Made by a program: the position numbers and the translations under genes. From assembly GCA_963700495.1 (NCBI GenBank), contig CAVOXT010000001.1:186001-250000 (forward strand): DNA of 64,000 bases, read 5' to 3'. Numbering within the stretch: the first letter of the stretch is position 1; every line of letters starts with the position of its first letter. The notes under the pieces were generated by a model. It ran no database searches. It saw only the letters and a list, made by a program, of their open reading frames with translations, and was not told where the DNA came from. Source of the stretch: JACCTU01 sp963700495. GTDB taxonomy: Bacteria; Actinomycetota; Thermoleophilia; Gaiellales; Gaiellaceae. This document shows positions 1 through 8,760 of the stretch, piece after piece.

Positions 1-1178
1 AGTGGGCCGCGCACGGCGTTCCGGCATTCGCCTCGGACGACTTCACGCGCAGCCTCGACGCGGTCGAGCAGCGGTTGGACGTCAACGGTGACCACGGCGC
101 GGCTTCCGGGCGAGACCTCGTGCTCGAGCGCGGAGCGGAGGCGCTCGGCTGGCACGTCGCCGCGCAGCCGAGAAACGTGCGCGGCTGCGATCAGAACGGC
201 GTGTGCGGGTACTGCGGCTTCGGCTGCGCACTCGGCGCGAAGCGCGGCACGGCCGAGACGTCGCTCGCCGACGCGGCTGCGGCAGGCGCGCGCATTCTCG
301 TCGGCGTGTACGCGCGTCGCGTGCTCGTCGAGCGCGGTGCCGCGGTCGGGGTCGACGCAGGCGAGGTGCGGGTGCGCGCGCGTGCCGTGGTCGCCGCGTG
401 CGGCGCGTTCCAGACGCCCGCTCTGCTGAAGCGCTCCGGCCTCGCCAACGGCAGCATCGGCCTCAACCTCCGCTTCCATCCGGTCACGCTCGTCACCGGA
501 GAGTTCGAGGAGGAGATCCGCCCGTGGGAGGGGACGCTGCAGGCACGCTACTCCGAGGAGCACGCTCGCCTCGACGGCGGCTACGGCGTGCGCTACGAGA
601 CGGCGCCCACGCATCCGGGCCTCTTCTGCGCGGGACTGCAGTGGGACGGCGCGCGCGAGAGCCTCGACCTCGCGCAGCGCTACTCGCACGTCGCGCCGCT
701 GTTCCCGCTGGTTCGGGACCGGGACGGCGGGGAGGTCGTCGTCGGCCGGGACGGAGAGCCCGCGGCGCGGTATCGCCTCTCCCGCTACGACCTTCGCCAC
801 GTGCGCGCGGGCTTCGTCGGCGCCGCCCGCATCCTCGAGGCGGCCGGCGCGAAGCGGATCGTCTCGACGCACGCGAAGCCCGTCGTCTGGGAACCGGGTC
901 GCGGCGGCGGTGCGGGCCGTTTCCTCGCCGACGCCGACGCGCGCGGTTGGGAGCCGAACCGGGTCCTCTACGCCTCCGCGCACGTGATGGGCACTGCGCG
1001 GATGGGCGGCTCGCCCGCCAGCTCGGCCTGCGATCCCACCGGCGAGACGTGGGAGGTGTCGCGCCTCGCCGTTTGCGACGGCTCGACGCTTCCGACAGCC
1101 TCCGGCGTGAACCCGATGATCTCCATCGCAGCCGTCGCGCACATGAACGCGTCGGCGCTTGCGGCGCGGCTCACGTAG
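1..1178 (+). CDS. GMC-family FAD oxidoreductase (5' end outside window)
   Basis: The reading frame is open from base 3, so the start lies upstream. About 390 residues are visible, and the FAD-binding Rossmann N-terminus (GxGxxG) is missing because of the window edge. The C-terminal GMC block is clear: SAHVMGTARMGG, a CDG-STLP stretch and the GVNPMISIAAVAHM segment near the end, which carry the catalytic His/Asn region and the second FAD contact. A cysteine-rich stretch (CDQNGVCGYCGFGC) near residue 65 is typical of the long-chain alcohol/sterol oxidase branch. The family oxidises alcohols using FAD and oxygen or another acceptor. The stop overlaps the GTG start of hyuA, so the two are co-translated. 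Substrate unknown. Confidence 0.85.
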   Translation, partial: WAAHGVPAFASDDFTRSLDAVEQRLDVNGDHGAASGRDLVLERGAEALGWHVAAQPRNVRGCDQNGVCGYCGFGCALGAKRGTAETSLADAAAAGARILVGVYARRVLVERGAAVGVDAGEVRVRARAVVAACGAFQTPALLKRSGLANGSIGLNLRFHPVTLVTGEFEEEIRPWEGTLQARYSEEHARLDGGYGVRYETAPTHPGLFCAGLQWDGARESLDLAQRYSHVAPLFPLVRDRDGGEVVVGRDGEPAARYRLSRYDLRHVRAGFVGAARILEAAGAKRIVSTHAKPVVWEPGRGGGAGRFLADADARGWEPNRVLYASAHVMGTARMGGSPASSACDPTGETWEVSRLAVCDGSTLPTASGVNPMISIAAVAHMNASALAARLT

Positions 1179-2917
1179 TGCAGATCCTCGGTGTCGACGT
1201 CGGCGGCACGTTCACCGACGCCGTCCTCCTTTCGGACGGCGAGCTGCGCACGGCGAAGGTGCCGACGGCGCGTCGTCAGGAGGAGTCGGTCGTGGAGGCC
1301 GCACGCGCGGTCGGGGCGCACGACGTGGAGCGCTTCACGCACGGCACGACGGTCGCGACAAACGCGCTCCTCGAGCGAACGGGCGCGCGCACGGCGTTCG
1401 TCGCGACGGCCGGCTTCGAGCATCTGCTGCACCTGCGGCGGCAGACGCGGGCGCATCTGTACCGGCTGTGCGCCGCCCATCCGGACCCGCTCGTCCCGCT
1501 CGAGCGCTGCGTCGGTGTCCGCGAGCGGACCGGACCCGACGGCGTGCTCGAGCCGCTCGACCTCGACTCCCTGCCGGACCTCGACGCGGAGGCGGTCGCG
1601 GTCTGCCTGCTGCACTCCTACCGGTACCCCGAACACGAGCGCGCGGTTGCGGCCGAGCTGCGGCGGAGGTTGCCCGGCGCGCACGTCGTCGCGTCCCACG
1701 AGGTGGCGCCGGAGTTCCGCGAGTACGAGCGCGCGTCGACCGCCGCGGCCGACGCCTACCTCGGGCCGGTGACGGCGCGGTACCTCCGCGCGCTCGAGTC
1801 GGCGGCGGCCGGCGCCGGGCTCCCCGAGCCGCTCGTGATGCGCTCCTCGGGCGGCGTCGCGACCGTCGCCGAGGCGGCCGAGCACCCCGCGCTCGCACTC
1901 GTCTCCGGGCCCGCGGGCGGAGCAGTCGGCGCGGCGCGCGTCGCTGTCGAGGCGGGATTCCCGAACGCGATCGCGTTCGACATGGGCGGCACGTCGACGG
2001 ACGTCTGCCTGATCACGAACGGGGTTGCGGAGCGCACGAGTGAGCGCACCGTGGCCGGGCTGCCGATCCGGCTGCCGACCGTCGACCTGCACACGGTGGG
2101 CGCGGGCGGCGGTTCGATCGCGCGTCTCGACACGGGAGGCGCGCTTCGAGTTGGGCCCGCCAGCGCAGGAGCCGACCCAGGGCCGGCGTGCTACGGGAAA
2201 GGCGGAGGCCAGCCGACCGTCACCGACGCGAATCTGCTGCTCGGCCGGCTGCCACAACAGCTCGCCGGCGGCGTCGAGCTCGACCGGAAGGCTGCCGAGC
2301 GCGCGCTGCGCGGGCTCGACCCGGCTGCGGTCGTGGACGTCGTGAACGCCGAGATGCTCCGGGCGTTGCGGGTCGTGTCCGTCGAGCGCGGCCACGACCC
2401 GCGGGATTTCGCCCTCGTCGCGTTCGGCGGCGCGGGGCCGCTGCACGCGTGCGCGCTCGCAGAGGAGCTCGGCATCCGGACGGTGCTCGTCCCCGAGGCC
2501 GCCGGCGTGCTCTCCGCGCTCGGGCTCGTCGCGAGCGACGAGCGGCGCGACCGGGTCGAGAGCCGCCTCGTCCCGCTCGCCGCCGCGGGCGAGCTGCCGC
2601 GCGAAGGCGAGGCCGACCTGCGATACACAGGTCAGTCTTTCGAGCTGACCGTTCCGCTGCAGCCTGATCTGCGGGACGCGTTCCACCGCGCGCACGAGGA
2701 GCGGTACGGGTACGCCGACCGCGACCGCGAGATCGAGCTCGTGGCCATCCGCACCGCGGACATCCGGCCCGGCCCCTCGTTCGACCTCCCGACTGCGGAG
2801 CCGCTGCGGGTCGAGGGCCCGGTGGTCCTCGAGCAACCCGGGTCGACCGTCTGGATTCCCCCCGGGTGGGTGGGGGTTAGGGATGGGTCTAGCACGCTGG
2901 GAGTGACGAGAGCGTGA
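1178..2917 (+). CDS. hyuA: Hydantoinase/oxoprolinase subunit A
   Basis: This is the ATP-binding subunit of the hydantoinase/5-oxoprolinase/acetone carboxylase family, 579 residues and rather short for it. The N-terminal phosphate-binding motif GVDVGGTFTD lies at residues 5-14, a THGTTVATNALLER block near residue 60, and the second ATPase-fold motif AFDMGGTSTDVCL near residue 265, with GPAGGAVGAA just before it. The GTG start at 1178 overlaps the upstream stop by one base and places the motif at the usual distance from the N-terminus; longer upstream extensions are arginine-rich shadow. It would work with HyuB to open a cyclic amide (hydantoin, oxoproline or similar) with ATP. Exact substrate cannot be read from sequence. 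Confidence 0.92.
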   Translation: MQILGVDVGGTFTDAVLLSDGELRTAKVPTARRQEESVVEAARAVGAHDVERFTHGTTVATNALLERTGARTAFVATAGFEHLLHLRRQTRAHLYRLCAAHPDPLVPLERCVGVRERTGPDGVLEPLDLDSLPDLDAEAVAVCLLHSYRYPEHERAVAAELRRRLPGAHVVASHEVAPEFREYERASTAAADAYLGPVTARYLRALESAAAGAGLPEPLVMRSSGGVATVAEAAEHPALALVSGPAGGAVGAARVAVEAGFPNAIAFDMGGTSTDVCLITNGVAERTSERTVAGLPIRLPTVDLHTVGAGGGSIARLDTGGALRVGPASAGADPGPACYGKGGGQPTVTDANLLLGRLPQQLAGGVELDRKAAERALRGLDPAAVVDVVNAEMLRALRVVSVERGHDPRDFALVAFGGAGPLHACALAEELGIRTVLVPEAAGVLSALGLVASDERRDRVESRLVPLAAAGELPREGEADLRYTGQSFELTVPLQPDLRDAFHRAHEERYGYADRDREIELVAIRTADIRPGPSFDLPTAEPLRVEGPVVLEQPGSTVWIPPGWVGVRDGSSTLGVTRA

Positions 2918-2924
2918 CGGGACC

Positions 2925-4410
2925 GTGAACATTCAGCTCCAGGTTCTCGGCGAGTCCCTCCGCGCGGTCGCGGAGGAGATGGGCGCCGTGCTGATCCGCT
3001 CCGCGTTCTCCGCCAACATCAAGGAGCGCCGCGACTGCTCGACGGCGCTCTTCGACGAGCGCGGCCGGATGATCGCGCAGGCGGAGCACATCCCCGTGCA
3101 CCTCGGCGCGATGCCGGACGCGGTCGCCGCGGTCGCGGCGCACGACCCGGCGCCGGGAGACGTCTGGATCCTCAACGACCCGTACTCGGGCGGGACGCAC
3201 CTGCCCGACGTGACGATCGTCTCGCGCACGCCGCTCGGCTTCGCCGTCTCCCGCGCGCACCACGCGGACGTCGGAGCGGTCGAGCCCGGCTCGATGCCGG
3301 CGGAGTCGCGGACGCTCGACGAGGAAGGCGTCGTGATCCCGCCGACGCGTTTCGACGAGGCGACGCTGGCCGACATCGTCGAGCGCATGCGAAACCCCGA
3401 GGAGCGGCGCGGCGACTTTCGCGCCCAGCTCGCCGCGCACCGTTTGGCGGAGCAGCGGCTCGAGGAGCTCTGCGCGCGGCGCGGCCGCGAGGTCGTCGCT
3501 GCGGCGATGGACGAGCTGTACGCGTACTCGGAGCGAGTCGTGCGCGCCGCGCTCGCGGCGACTACCCGACGGCCGCTACGAGGCCGAGGACGTGCTCGAG
3601 CCGACGGAGGGCGAGCTGACGATCCGCGCGGCCGTCACGATCGCGGGCGACGAGATCGGGATCGACTTCGACGGCACGAGTCCCCAGCACACGGGAATCT
3701 CAACTGTCCGCTCGCCGTCGCCCGCTCGGCGTCGTACTTCGTCGTTCGCTGCGTGACCGATCCCGACCTGCCCGCGTCCGGCGGTGCGTTCGCACCGGTG
3801 ACCGTCGCCGCACCGGAGGGCTGCCTCGTCAACGCGCGTCCTCCCGCGGCGGTCGCGGCCGGCAACGTCGAGACGTCGTCCCGGATCGTCGACGTCGCTG
3901 TTCTCGGCACTCGCGCAGGCGATCGACGTCCCGGCGCAGGGCCAGGGGACGATGAACAACGTCACGCTCGGCAACGACCGCTTCACGTACTACGAGACGA
4001 TCGGCGGCGGGCAGGGCGCGTGCCCGGACGCCGACGGGCCGTCGGGCGTTCACGTCGCGATGTCGAACACGCTCTCGACGCCGGTCGAGGCGCTCGAGCT
4101 GCAGTACCCGCTGCGCGTCGAGCGCTACGGCCTCAGGCTCGGCTCGGGCGGAGACGGGCGGCACCGAGGCGGAGACGGCGTCGTCCGCGAGCTGCGCGTG
4201 CTCGAGCCGACTGCCGGCTCTCGCTCCTCGACGGAGCGACGCGCGGCACGCGCCTCGCGGGGCGGGCGGCGGCGGAGAGGCGGGCGCGCCGGGACGCAAC
4301 GCCGTGAACGGCGAGAGGCTGCCGGCGAAGGCTGACCGTCGACCTCGCTGCCGGGGATGTCGGTCACGATCGAGACGCCGGGCGGCGGCGGATACGGCCG
4401 CGACGGGTAG
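2925..4410 (+). CDS. hyuB: Hydantoinase/oxoprolinase subunit B, frameshifted
   Basis: Partner subunit of HyuA, starting at GTG 2925, seven bases after the hyuA stop. The N-terminal 210 residues are intact and typical (RSAFSANIKERRDCSTALFD, then HIPVHLGAMPDAV and NDPYSGGTHLPDV). From about 3560 the protein continues only if the frame is changed at roughly 3560, 3693, 3905, 4215, 4250 and 4365. Recognisable pieces are LPDGRYEAEDVLEPTEGELT, NLNCPLAVARSASYFVVRCV, TMNNVTLGND-FTYYETIGGG and the C-terminal VTIETPGGGGYG before TAG 4408-4410. The total span of about 495 codons fits the family. Because every segment is still well conserved, sequencing indels are more likely than decay. Confidence 0.85.
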
Positions 4411-4420
4411 GGTTGCGCCC

Positions 4421-4867
4421 ATGGGAGCAGGCCGTGTCGAGGCCATCTTCATCGGCGGGAAGCGGCAGCTGCCGACGCCCGTCGAGCACGTCCGCGCAGT
4501 CGCGGGCCGCGGCCTCGAGGGCAACCGCTACTTCTACGACGAGGCGCCGCCGGGCCGGGCGCTGACGCTGATCGCGGCCGAGGCGCTCGAGGCGGGCGCC
4601 GCCGAGACGGGCGTCGAGCTCGGCGCGGGCGAGAGCCGCCGGAACGTGCTGACGCGCGGGATCGACCTCAACGCGCTCGTCGGCATGCGCTTCCGCGTCG
4701 GCGACGTCGAGTGCGTCGGAGTCGAGCTCTGCGAACCATGCACGGCGCTCGGAGAGCCTGACCCGCCCCGGCGTGATCAAGGCCTATCGTCGCAGCGCGC
4801 CGGGCTCAACGCCGACATCCTGACCGACGGCGAGCTCGCAGTCGGCGACGAGGTCGTTCCCGTCTAG
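4421..4867 (+). CDS. MOSC-domain protein
   Basis: Small stand-alone MOSC domain protein, 148 residues from ATG 4421. Seen are the GLEGNRYFYD segment near residue 31, RRNVLTRGIDLNALVG near residue 73 and the conserved cysteine in ELCEPCT (Cys104/Cys107), followed by AGLNADILTDGELAVGD. MOSC domains bind sulfur, often in molybdenum-cofactor enzymes, but stand-alone members such as YiiM have varied roles. Residues about 108-127 look wrong in this frame, while a neighbouring frame gives ESLTRPGVIKAY, the expected family sequence; two compensating indels near 4750 and 4795 would explain it. It sits between hyuB and a nitrilase-like gene, with gaps of 10 and 2 bases, so probably one operon. Confidence 0.8.
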   Translation: MGAGRVEAIFIGGKRQLPTPVEHVRAVAGRGLEGNRYFYDEAPPGRALTLIAAEALEAGAAETGVELGAGESRRNVLTRGIDLNALVGMRFRVGDVECVGVELCEPCTALGEPDPPRRDQGLSSQRAGLNADILTDGELAVGDEVVPV

Positions 4868-4869
4868 CC

Positions 4870-5782
4870 GTGCAGGCGTCGATCCGCGTTGCGTGCGTCC
4901 AGGCCGAGCCGGTCGTCCTCGACCGCGACGCGACGCTCGACAAGCTCGCGACGCTACACGGCCGAGGCCGCCGCGGAGGGCGCGCAGCTCGTCGTCTTCC
5001 CCGAGACGTTCGTCCCGGCGTACCCGTCGTCGCGCTGGGCGAAGGCGTTCGCGGGCTGGGCCGACCCCCGCGCGAAGGCGGCGTTCGCGCTGCTTCGGCG
5101 CGAGTCGCTCGAGGTGCCGGGCCCCGGCGACGCCGGCTCGGCGAGATCGCGCGACGAGCACGGCGTCTGGCTCGTGACCGGCGTGAACGAGGTCGATCCC
5201 GCGAGGCCGGGGACGATCTACAACGCCTCCTCTACCACTCGCCCGACGGCTCGCTCGCGCTGCACCACCGCAAGCTCGTGCCGACGAACCACGAGCGGCT
5301 CGTCTGGGGCCAGGGCGACGGGCGCGGGCTGCACGCGATCGAGACGCCGCTCGGCCGCATCGGCGGGCTGATCTGCTGGGAGAACTACATGCCGCTCGCG
5401 CGCTTCTCGCTCTACGAGTCGGGCGTCGAGATCTACATCGCGTCGACCGCCGACGACGGCGACGCGTGGCAGGCGACGCTCGTGCACATCGCGCGCGAGT
5501 CGCGCGCGTTCGTCGTCGCACCCAGCCACTTCCAGCGCGCGGCGTCGTACCCGGACGACTTCCCGCTGCGCGAGCTCGCTCGAGGGCGTCGACGTGATCG
5601 GCCGCGGCGGCAGCGCCATCCTCGCGCCCGACGGCTCCTACCTGGCCGGGCCGCTGTACGACGAGGAGGGGATCCTCTACGCGGAGCTCGACCCGACCGG
5701 CTGTTCGAGGAGCGGCAGCGCTTCGACCCCGCCGGCCACTACCACCGGCCCGAGCTGCTCCGCGTTCGAGCTCAGGGTCTAG
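4870..5782 (+). CDS. Nitrilase-superfamily carbon-nitrogen hydrolase, frameshifted
   Basis: The Glu-Lys-Cys triad of the superfamily is visible: Glu in VVFPETFVP, Lys in HHRKLVPTNHER and Cys in LICWENYMP, in the right order and spacing. The CWENYMP context and about 304 residues favour a nitrilase or aliphatic amidase over an N-carbamoyl hydrolase. GTG 4870 starts two bases after the MOSC stop. Frame changes are needed near 4960, 5130, 5225, 5580 and 5700 to follow the conserved protein to TAG 5780-5782. The stop TAG is shared on the opposite strand (CTAG) by the selB stop. Likely role: release of ammonia from a nitrile or amide, downstream of the hydantoinase-type ring opening. Confidence 0.85.
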
Positions 5783-7457
5783 CGCTCTGTCCGCGAGCAC
5801 ACGCGCGTCGCCGACGCGGCGCGTGAGCCCGTCCGCGTCGAAGCGCTCGAGCAGGAGCTGCGCGGGTCGCCGGACGCCCGAGGAGGTCGCGGAAGCGCGC
5901 GAGCGTGATCGTCCGGCCGCACGCACTCCTCGACGAGCACGTCGCGCGCGCTCTCGTAGGCCGCGCGGCCGATCGCGTAGCCGTCGCCGAGCGGCACGAG
6001 CCGGCCCTCGCCCTCGAGGAAGCGCGCGAGCGCGCGGTCGTCGAGCTTCACGGGCTCGAGCCCGGCCGACGCGAGCTCGCGCCTCGAGCTCGGCGCGTCG
6101 CCGCCTCGCCGAGCGCGGCGGTCGCACCGGGCAGGTAGAGCTTCGCGCCGCGACGCTCGAGGCCGAGCAGCGGCACGATCGCGTCGGCCCACGGCTCGGG
6201 CGGCGCGGGCACACCGGGATCGAGCGGGATCGCCTCCGCAATCCGCCGGCGAAGCTCCTCGACGGAGCATCTTCGAGCCACTCCGGCGCGAACACCCAGC
6301 CGTCCGCTCGGTCGAGCGACTCGGTCGCGAGCACCGCGCACGCTCGAGCGCCCGCGCCGACGCACCGGCTCGTGCACGAGCGCCGCGCGATCGTCGCCGG
6401 GCTCCGCCGAGCAGCGCCATCCGCTCGGCGTCGACGCCGCCGCGGCGGCGCCGGGTCGAGCACGACGCCGCCGCCGACGGTCGTGTCGCGCCGCAGCACG
6501 ACGCGGTCGCCGCGCGCCGCGACGACCGGCTCGGCGAGCCGCAGCTGCGCGTAGCGCTCGCCGGCGCGGACGACGCGTGCCGGGATCCGGGTCGTGCCGT
6601 GGTGGAGCGTGACGCGCGGCGCGGGATCGTCGCCGAGCTCCTCGAGCCGACGTCGAGCCGGTAGCGAGCGGGAACGCGTCCGGGGTCGACGAGCGCGTCG
6701 CCGCGACGCAGCTGGTGCGCGCTCGACGCCCGGCAGGCTGACGCGCGACGCGCTGCCCGGCCTCGGCGCGCTCGACCGTCCTGGTCGTGCACCTGGACGC
6801 TGCGGACGCGCACGTCGCAAGCCGGCGGGCTCGACCCGCAGCCCGTCGCCGTCGGCGATCGAGCCGGACCAGAGCGTCCCGGTGACGACCGTGCCGATCC
6901 CGCGCAGCGTGAACACGCGGTCGACGTAGAGCCGCGTCGGGCCGTCGACTGTGGCTCTGAGCCACGAGTCGGCCGCGCGGGCGAGTGCGCGCTCGCAGCT
7001 CGTCGAGGCCGGCGCCGGTCTTCGCGCTGACCGCGACCACCTCTGCCTCCGGGACGAGCTCCTCCGCCTCGGCGACCGCGAGCTCGAGCGTCTCCTCGTC
7101 GACCGCGTCGGCCTTCGTGACCGCGACGACGCCGCGCTCGATGCCCAGCAGGCGCAGGATCGCGAGGTGCTCGTGCGTCTGCGGTCGCGCTCCCTCGCCC
7201 GCGTCGATCACGAGCAGAAAGAGGTCGATCCCGGTCGCACCGGCGACCATCGTGCGCACGAAGCGCTCGTGGCCCGGGACGTCGACGAGCGAGAGAACGC
7301 GGCCGTCCGGCAGCTCGAGCGGCGCGTAGCCGAGGTCGATCGAGATGCCGCGCGCCCGCTCCTCGGGCAGGCGGTCCGTGTCCTTGCCGGTCAGCGCGCG
7401 CACGAGCCACGTCTTGCCGTGGTCGATGTGCCCGGCGGTCCCGACCGTCAGGCCCAT
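5779..7457 (-). CDS. selB: Selenocysteine-specific elongation factor, frameshifted
   Basis: SelB is the GTPase that carries selenocysteinyl-tRNA to UGA codons with a SECIS element. The N-terminal GTPase domain is intact: GHIDHGKT (residues 9-16), a RGISIDLGYAPL switch region, DVPGHERFVRTMVAG and TKAD. After about residue 155 the frame must be changed repeatedly (about 6985, 6830, 6770, 6640, 6430, 6260, 6080 and 5870) to follow domain 2 (FTLRGIGTVVTGTLWSGSI) and the winged-helix C-terminus, which ends with QLLLERFDADGLTRRVGDAR. ATG 7457 overlaps the selA stop by 10 bases, so translation is coupled. The frame ending at the shared CTAG (5779-5782) is the most likely end. The density of indels suggests assembly errors. 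Confidence 0.88.
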
Positions 7458-8725
7458 CGCGCTGCGCCGATCGCCGCCGCGACCTCGTCGAGCTCGTCGT
7501 CGCGCAGCGTGCGGCAGTCGAGCAGCAGCCGGCCGTCGCGCACGATGCCGACCACCGGCGGCTCGCCGTGCGCAAGCGGGGCAGCGAGCTCCTCCTCGAC
7601 CGCGCACGCGAAGCTCGGCAGCTCGGCGAGCGGCAGCGCACCGCCGCCGACGCGCGCGACGGTCTCCTCGACGGTGCCGTCGACGAGCGAGGCAAGCCGC
7701 TCGGCACGTCCGCGCACGACGTCGGCCGACTCACCGACCATGCGCAGCACGGGGATGCGCGACGGCTCGTCGAGGTACGCGAGCAGCGTCCCCTCGAGCG
7801 CCGCGAGCGTGAGCTTGTCGGCGCGAAGCGCGCGCTGAAGCGGGTGGCGGCGAAGCCGCTCGACGAGATCGGCGCGGCCGACGACGATCCCCGCCTGCGG
7901 GCCGCCGAGCAGCTTGTCGCCGCAGAAGCAGACGAGGTCGGCGCCGGCCGCGAGCGCGTCGCGCGCAGACGGCTCGTCGGCGAGGTCGGTCAGCACACCC
8001 GAGCCGAGGTCGTCGACGAGCGGAAGGTCGTGCTGCCGCGCGACGGCTGCGAGCTCCTCGACGCGCGGTTGCTCCGTGAAGCCGACCACGCGGAAGTTGG
8101 ACTGGTGCACGCGAAGCAGGACCGCGGTCTCGGGGCCGATCGCGCGCTCGTAGTCGGCCGCGCGCGTGCGGTTCGTCGTGCCGACCTCGACGAGACGTGC
8201 GCCCGAGCGCGCGAGCACGTCCGGGATGCGGAAGCCGTCGCCGATCTCGATCAGCTCGCCGCGCGAGACGATCACCTCGCGGCCTTCGGCGAGCGCCGCG
8301 AGCGCGAGCAGCACCGCCGCGGCGTTGTTGTTGACGACGAGCGCTGCCTCGGCACCGGTGAGCCGGCGCAGGATTCGGGCGACGTGATCCTGCCGCGAGC
8401 CGCGCGACCCGGCTTCGAGGTCGTACTCGAGGTTCGAGTAGCCGCTCGTCACTCTGCGCACGTGGTCGAGCGCGTCCTCTGCGAGCGGTGCCCGGCCGAG
8501 GTTCGTGTGCACGATCACACCCGTCGCGTTGAGCACGCGTCGCAGCGACGGCCTCCGCACCCGTGCGAGCTCCTCGGCGAGACGCTCACGGAGGTCGCCG
8601 GGGTCGTGTCCGGCTCGGAGATCTTCCCGCGCCCGCTCGAGCACGCTGCGGGCGGCGTCGACGGCCAGCGGATCGCCCATATGGCGGGCCAGCTCGTCCA
8701 CCGACGGCAGGTCTCGAAGCCGCAC
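7448..8725 (-). CDS. selA: L-seryl-tRNA(Sec) selenium transferase
   Basis: SelA is a PLP enzyme that turns seryl-tRNA(Sec) into selenocysteinyl-tRNA(Sec) using selenophosphate. Hallmarks are LNATGVIVHTNLGRAPL, GYSNLEYDLEAGSRGSR, NNNAAAVLLAL and the PLP-lysine motif CFCGDKLLGGPQAG (Lys about residue 271). I chose GTG 8725 because the N-terminus VRLRDLPSVDELARHM matches the family, whereas an extension further upstream runs into the divergent gene. This gives 425 residues, slightly under the usual 450-460. It is followed directly by selB. No tRNA-Sec gene, selD or obvious UGA-containing selenoprotein gene was found in this window. Confidence 0.95.
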   Translation of the reverse strand: MRLRDLPSVDELARHMGDPLAVDAARSVLERAREDLRAGHDPGDLRERLAEELARVRRPSLRRVLNATGVIVHTNLGRAPLAEDALDHVRRVTSGYSNLEYDLEAGSRGSRQDHVARILRRLTGAEAALVVNNNAAAVLLALAALAEGREVIVSRGELIEIGDGFRIPDVLARSGARLVEVGTTNRTRAADYERAIGPETAVLLRVHQSNFRVVGFTEQPRVEELAAVARQHDLPLVDDLGSGVLTDLADEPSARDALAAGADLVCFCGDKLLGGPQAGIVVGRADLVERLRRHPLQRALRADKLTLAALEGTLLAYLDEPSRIPVLRMVGESADVVRGRAERLASLVDGTVEETVARVGGGALPLAELPSFACAVEEELAAPLAHGEPPVVGIVRDGRLLLDCRTLRDDELDEVAAAIGAARWA

Positions 8726-8760
8726 GTCCGGAGTGTAGGCAGCGCTGCTACCTTCGACGG

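Noticed and set aside
203..1177. Long upstream extension of hyuA
   Set aside because: The extra 325 residues are arginine-rich and overlap the GMC gene; GTG 1178 gives the normal family N-terminus.
968..2932. 654-residue open frame antisense to hyuA
   Set aside because: Arg/Ala/Asp-rich shadow typical of very GC-rich DNA; the plus-strand hydantoinase has clear motifs.
3576..3986. Antisense frames over the broken part of hyuB
   Set aside because: Only the plus-strand segments match the hydantoinase B family.
8726..8760. tRNA-Sec gene beside selA
   Set aside because: The gap is only 35 bases and cannot hold a tRNA of about 95 bases.
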